The notes below the pieces were generated by a model. It was not told the origin of the DNA. It saw only the letters and a program-made list of their open reading frames with translations, and ran no database searches. Positions 59,400-64,000 of a stretch of 64,000 bases of DNA are shown piece by piece (the first letter of the stretch is position 1; each line of letters starts with the position of its first letter). The DNA lies in the NCBI GenBank assembly GCA_014925825.1, contig JACGCK010000040.1:124001-188000 (forward strand), in the 5' to 3' direction. This stretch comes from Pholiota molesta (lineage: Eukaryota; Basidiomycota; Agaricomycetes; Agaricales; Strophariaceae). A program made the translations under genes and the position numbers.

Positions 59400-62300
59400 A
59401 TGGAACCATCAAATCCATTTTACGAGCCTTCCGAACCTGCAAACCGACGCCGTCCTATCGTACACTTCAATCCGTCTGGTAGCAGCCAAGGTCAAACACC
59501 TGTAAGACCGCCAAGCAGCCATTTACCAACACCAACAACACGCCAGAGCCCTCGAACTGATACCAACAAGCTTGATGCAGTCTTGGATGCAATAGAGAAT
59601 GCAGGTTGGACCCTCCCAAAATTCCTTGAGAAGCTTCTTCAGGTTGAAGAAACCAAGGGCGGCAAATCCAGCCTGTCAAACGAACCCAGAGACATCAACG
59701 GGTCATGAACTCCATGCTAAGTGGTCAATCAAAGCCATACCTGGGTACCATTCTCAGCCTCCTGGAGCAAAATGCTAGAGACGTTAGCTTTCTTGGAAGC
59801 GACACAAGTATTCCTCCTGGGACAAATATGTTTGCGCCCAACACTCCTTTAGCACAGATCAGACATGCGACGCCAGCAATGACTACGTGGGCCATTCAGT
59901 TAGCTGGCGAAACTGTACACCAGGAGGGTCAAGCCATGACACAAAGACCTGCAGGGCTTCACTCACGCGCACAGACATCTAACACCCGTCGAGTTGATGA
60001 ACAGATTACATGGGACACTATTTCGACGCTCAGCTTAAAGCGGCTCGAAGAAAACACAGAGACACACGCACCAGCCACCTCATTTGTACTGAAAGCATAT
60101 TCCCTGAAAGACTTCAACAGCCGCAATCCTTCCAACAGTATGCCATCAAATAACAGCGTTATCGCTGTGCGTTCGTACCGCCCGCAGAATATGGTGAGCT
60201 CTGTCAATTGAAGTCTGGATATGATCTATTAACATGCTGAATAGACACGTCTAAATGCAATGATGGCACTCACATTTGCCCGCTCGAACCGAGCAAGTCT
60301 ATATCCTCTTTGCCGTGGAATATGGTTGTTTGCTGCGAAAGCATCGCGCACAATATTTCGTGTCGAAAGTCGAATTGGACAGTCTGTCGCTTATTCAACA
60401 GTCTATATCGCCCTTCGTGCGATGGGTCGACAAAAGCTTGATGACCTACGAAAGGCAATTAAAGCTGGACGACATTTCATCACTGTCAGTGACAACATTC
60501 AGACCTACGCCAAACAACGAGTCCGACGGATTGGCCGAGAAAACCGGATGATAACAGGCCTATCTGCGACGGCAATCGAAATGCAAGACTATGATCCGGA
60601 GGCCTTTAATCTTGAAGAACTTGTTGAGCGCCAGTGCAAACAGGAACGCAAGACACTCACAGCCGAAATGTTACTTGCTGACATTGATAGTGACCGACTT
60701 CATCACGTCGCTACAGTGGAATTCTTGGAGGTCTTATTTGGATTTGTTCCTCGATTATCGACCCTGTATCGAAAAGACCTTGACGACTTCATCTCCAAAA
60801 ACCTAGCAAAGAAACCCATACCAGGAAATAGACGAACCAAAATCATTCCCTTGGCTACGAATAGTGCTGACGAAATGCATATTCAAGGTCTCAAGGAAGG
60901 CGTCCTTGATTTTGCTACAACACAGATGGGTATCAACGAGGAAACCTTGAACAATACAGCATCAATATGGGCGGGTGATGGAAAAACATTCAATATGTTC
61001 TTACTGATGAAGAAGCTTCTGTCTCCAGAGGAGAGCAACTTCTCGTCTTTCCGCTGGCTGCAGCCATTACTCGAGCTCTGGCACACAAAATGGACTGATC
61101 TTAGTCGAGTTGTTCGGACACACTGGGGCACCAAGGATGATCCTTCGTCACTGGCCAAGATTGCTGAGATCGTCAAATGTCCACCGCCTACCGATCTACG
61201 CAAAGTTGATTTCTACGATGGTGCTCATCTCGTAGGAATCACACTTGATGCACATATATTGAGCTGCTGGGAGCTTTGTTTGTCGATAGAAGACCTGACC
61301 ATGTTCTTCAAGCGTGAAGAGAACATGCTATCCTTTGAAACACTGGTCAGTCATGCTCAGAAATTAGGACGGCAATACGCAACGACACAGGCTTACAATT
61401 GCGCCTGTAACCCTCCGGCTGGAAGCAACGAATATCCGGATATGCCACCTGCTGGATCATCAACGCTCGGTACAACTGAAGACGTAAACATGGCTGATAT
61501 CTTACCTGGTCTCAGGCTGGGCCTTCCAATGCCCGAACGCTCTCCACTCGCTGACACCACCCTTGCCAATACAATCCTATTTATGCGGAATGCCATTTGG
61601 TGGCGCGAAGTGTGCAAAGCAATAGCTCACGGAGATTCTGGTCGTGTATGGGAAATTTTGAAGGTATTTGACTCTACAACGAAGCATCAGTGGTATAACT
61701 AACAAAGATGAAAACAGTTGTGGACATTTACCTTTGCAGGGAGTGGAAACCCCTACTACTCCCAATTCTTGCTCGAGACATACTGCAACTTTCGTTGGGA
61801 ATACGGCGAAAAATTAACAGATGCGATCATGATGAATTGGCTGGTCAACCTAAAAGGACGCGAAGATCAATTCGTCGAAGGTGATCTATTACAAGAACAT
61901 CATAATTTCTGGCTTGAGGATATGGCCCAGCACAAGGGCAATGAATTCGACGCGACCTTTTATCGAGAAGTCCTGGCAAGAACGTGAATGATTTTCTAAA
62001 CCTGAAGGATGAAATGGAAGAACAAGTCACACTGAAACCACGTACGAAGAAACATGTCGAGCCACATCTTGATAATGAGCTTGCGGCACTCCTGGCCCAC
62101 TTCCGAGAGTTCGAACTCCATCGATACTGTCGTGGTCGCAATGAAATGGATCCTGTTCAAGATGACTTCGAGGAGGGAATGAAGAAATTGAGCCAAGGGA
62201 AAATCGATGATTTCATAGCAAAAACTACGATAACATCCTCTGTCCTCAAGATGCACAATGATCTATCACGGCCCACTAATATTACCCCACTTGTAGACGC

Positions 62301-62421
62301 CGAAGCTGAAATACAAGAAATGAATCAAGCAGTTGAGCTCGAAGATATGGAAAGCGCACCTCCAAATCCAATGATCCTGGTCAATGGCGAGATATATACA
62401 AATGAATATCCTACAGAATGA
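59400..62421 (+). pseudogene. DUF6589 gene of copy 2, frameshifted twice
   Basis: Corresponds to 30077-33100. One A is missing in exon 1 (59664-59666), which shifts the frame after EETKGGK, and one C is missing in exon 3 (near 61979), after FYREVLA. Splice sites and the rest of the sequence equal copy 1, apart from one Gln-to-Arg change (RENRMITG). If real, this copy makes no full DUF6589 protein and would depend on copy 1; if the changes are assembly error, it is intact. Confidence 0.8.
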
Positions 62422-64000
62422 AACTTCTCCGATCCGTGAGTTTCTGGCGTTTGCGTGGCGAAAACTGACTGAATGTTTTGTCAGTAATAATTCCCATGGG
62501 AGGCTCCCAATCATCTACAACTTCATCCACCACAGCCGCGAGAGGCCGTCTTGCAGGTAAACGAATAGTCAGTCGTCCAGCCGAATTTGAGATAGGATTT
62601 GATGACGAAGCGAGCGGCGGTGTGATGGGTGGTTGGTTCTCCTTATCACGTTTGTCTAGAATAAAAAAACTATTAGAATATGTAAGATGTAATATGTAAA
62701 TGTACCTTTGTTGAGTGCACGAGTTGCTGCTGCCTTCTTCGCTGCTTCAGCCTTTTTCTTCTCTTTGTCTTCGCGCTTCTGCAGAAGATCTCTGTCATAG
62801 ACCCGGTTGAGTTTCTCTGCAAGCTCAAAAAGCGAGTCCCCGTCAGCTTCAAGATAAACCCAGTGCACAAGGTGTTCATCGAGAGAAGCTCGAGAACGCA
62901 GCAAATGGAAGAAAGAAAGTACTCTTTCCACGGAGGTTCCTTTCCAGAACGACAGGACGTGTGGAATGTTCGCCATCTCCGGCTTTAACCGCCAGCGGGA
63001 TTTCGCAAGGTGTTCAAGCCATATTTGCGCATGTGCACGATGTGGCTTGTTGAGAGGAGGGGGGAGAGAAGGGTTGAGACAAAGAGAACGTGGTTTTGGT
63101 TGAAGTGGCGTGGGCGCGGGATGTGATGGGGTCGACAAGAAGTCAGACGGTCTCGACGCTGGGGATGGATCGGCCCAAAATGGTTGACAGGCGCTACAAA
63201 AATAGAGACGGCCTGCTTCCTTGCAGGCGAGGCGAGAATTGGGCCCAGGATTACCAAAGGCAATGTTGACAGCCACAATGAGACATTTGTTCTTGATATC
63301 ATTTTCGAGGAGTCCGCGGAGTGATGGTTCAAGATTGTCGAGTCGTTTTTGTATCTGGGAAGAAAGCGCCTGTGGTGTGTCTCCATCATCACTCTCTCGC
63401 AGAGATAGGTCAGCGCGGATAGCACTCATAGTCAAGCTTTGGACATATGTCCATCCGTATGCTTCAGATTCGAGGTCACGGCCAGCACGCCCATTTTGCT
63501 GGACTAAAACGGACAACGAGCTCGGTAAACCGAGGTTGATAGAATGGGTGATGTTACGAATGTTCATGCCCATTCCGAATGCGATGGTGGCTACAATAAC
63601 GGAGGTGTCGATGTTGTCATGGAAGAGCTCGAGTGTGCGGGCATTGTACGCAGGTGAGGTAATTGAGGACCACAAGCGAACATTTTCGAGTCGTCGAACA
63701 CCGTCCGGATATAATGACCATCCGTAGCTGGCTACGCGGAAGCACAACTCGATTGTTTCACAGTAGACAACAGCCTTGATTCCGCGCTTGAAGACCCATG
63801 CAATATCTGGAAATTGGGAGCCACCAAGCGGGTGGGAGAGCTCCTTGAGAATCATCCGTACGTTCGGGCGTTCGGACGATAAGCGAATGCATTTGAACAT
63901 GCCGTCTTTGAGATTGAGCTGTGCGCAGAGCTCACGGAAGTCGTTACCGTCCGAAAGTGTGGCGGTTACGGCGACGAGACCGGTGTGGGAGGGTAGTCGT
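62411..64000 (-). CDS. RecQ-like helicase of copy 2, 5' end outside window
   Basis: Equals the copy 1 helicase over 33090-34679, with exon 3 at 62655-62411 and exon 2 from 62706 to beyond the right edge. Motifs III, V and VI are inside the window and unchanged; motifs I and II are outside. No disabling change seen in the visible part. Confidence 0.85.

Larger units (their letters stand above)
59110..64000. mobile_element. DUF6589-RecQ element, copy 2, right end outside window
   Basis: Starts TAGTCTCTCTAGACAGACC, the same terminus as copy 1 at 29787, and is collinear with 29787-34679. Three differences from copy 1 were found: one A missing from a run (59664-59666 versus 30341-30344), A-to-G at 60546 versus 31224, and one C missing near 61979 versus 32656. 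Identity of numerous opposite-strand translations argues that few others exist. The left flank (GGGGCTGTTATG) is unlike that of copy 1. About 850 bp should lie beyond the window if full length. Confidence 0.9.

Noticed and set aside
59110..64000. Segmental duplication of 29787-34679
   Set aside because: Similarity stops exactly at the element terminus; flanks are unrelated.
1..64000. CRISPR arrays, rRNA, tRNA, bacterial operons
   Set aside because: No regularly spaced direct repeats, no rRNA blocks, and no convincing tRNA cloverleaf were noticed; genes are spliced and eukaryotic. A tRNA scan was not possible, so a missed tRNA cannot be excluded.

Overview
The window is nuclear DNA of a filamentous basidiomycete, most likely a mushroom-forming Agaricomycete. 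Genes are dense in 50-90 bp GT-AG introns. Lineage markers are a class I hydrophobin, a CE15 glucuronoyl esterase, a GH16 glucanase, a HET-domain protein, and the DUF6589 family. Gene models were built by hand from splice consensus, frame continuity and family motifs.

Layout, left to right: the 5' end of a small secreted protein gene (-, 1-241); a PTR2-type peptide transporter (+, 3622-5987); a WW-like, C-terminally multi-membrane protein (-, 6273-10114); a decaying Crypton-type tyrosine recombinase (+, 13980-15026); a sugar transporter (-, 15663-17659); a cyclin (+, 19332-20579); a second, intron-rich sugar transporter (+, 23909-26616); a HET-domain protein (-, 26890-29210); a complete 5.74 kb mobile element (29787-35529); a P450 remnant and an intact P450 (+, 36839-38969); GH16 (+, 39330-40811); hydrophobin (-, 41516-41983); CE15 (-, 42485-43756); a conserved small protein (-, 45485-46410); a two-finger GATA factor (-, 49242-50445); Lunapark (+, 53894-55225); a coiled-coil/DUF6697-like protein (+, 55513-57234); and a second copy of the mobile element running off the right edge (59110->64000). 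A diverged 1.4 kb repeat occurs in inverted orientation at 1470-2868 and 11901-13320, bracketing the peptide transporter and the WW-like gene.

The main result is the mobile element. It carries two convergent genes: a 972-aa DUF6589 protein (transposase-like by inference) and a 717-aa RecQ-like SF2 helicase, whose 3' ends overlap by 11 bp. The complete copy has imperfect terminal inverted repeats ending TAGTCT...AGACTA and an exact 9-bp flanking duplication, AGTTCTAGT. The second copy sits in unrelated flanking DNA, and only three differences were found across about 4.9 kb, so it was mobilised very recently. I know of no named superfamily pairing these two proteins inside one TIR/TSD-bounded unit.

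The ordinary genes suggest a wood- or litter-associated lifestyle: nutrient uptake (PTR2, two sugar porters), wall/lignocellulose work (GH16, CE15), aerial surfaces (hydrophobin), oxidation (P450), and self/non-self recognition (HET). Several otherwise convincing genes carry 1-2 nt contractions in short homopolymers or dinucleotide runs (near 10160, 40095, 43269, 55837, 59665, 61979). These could be real decay or residual assembly error, and should be settled before calling pseudogenes.
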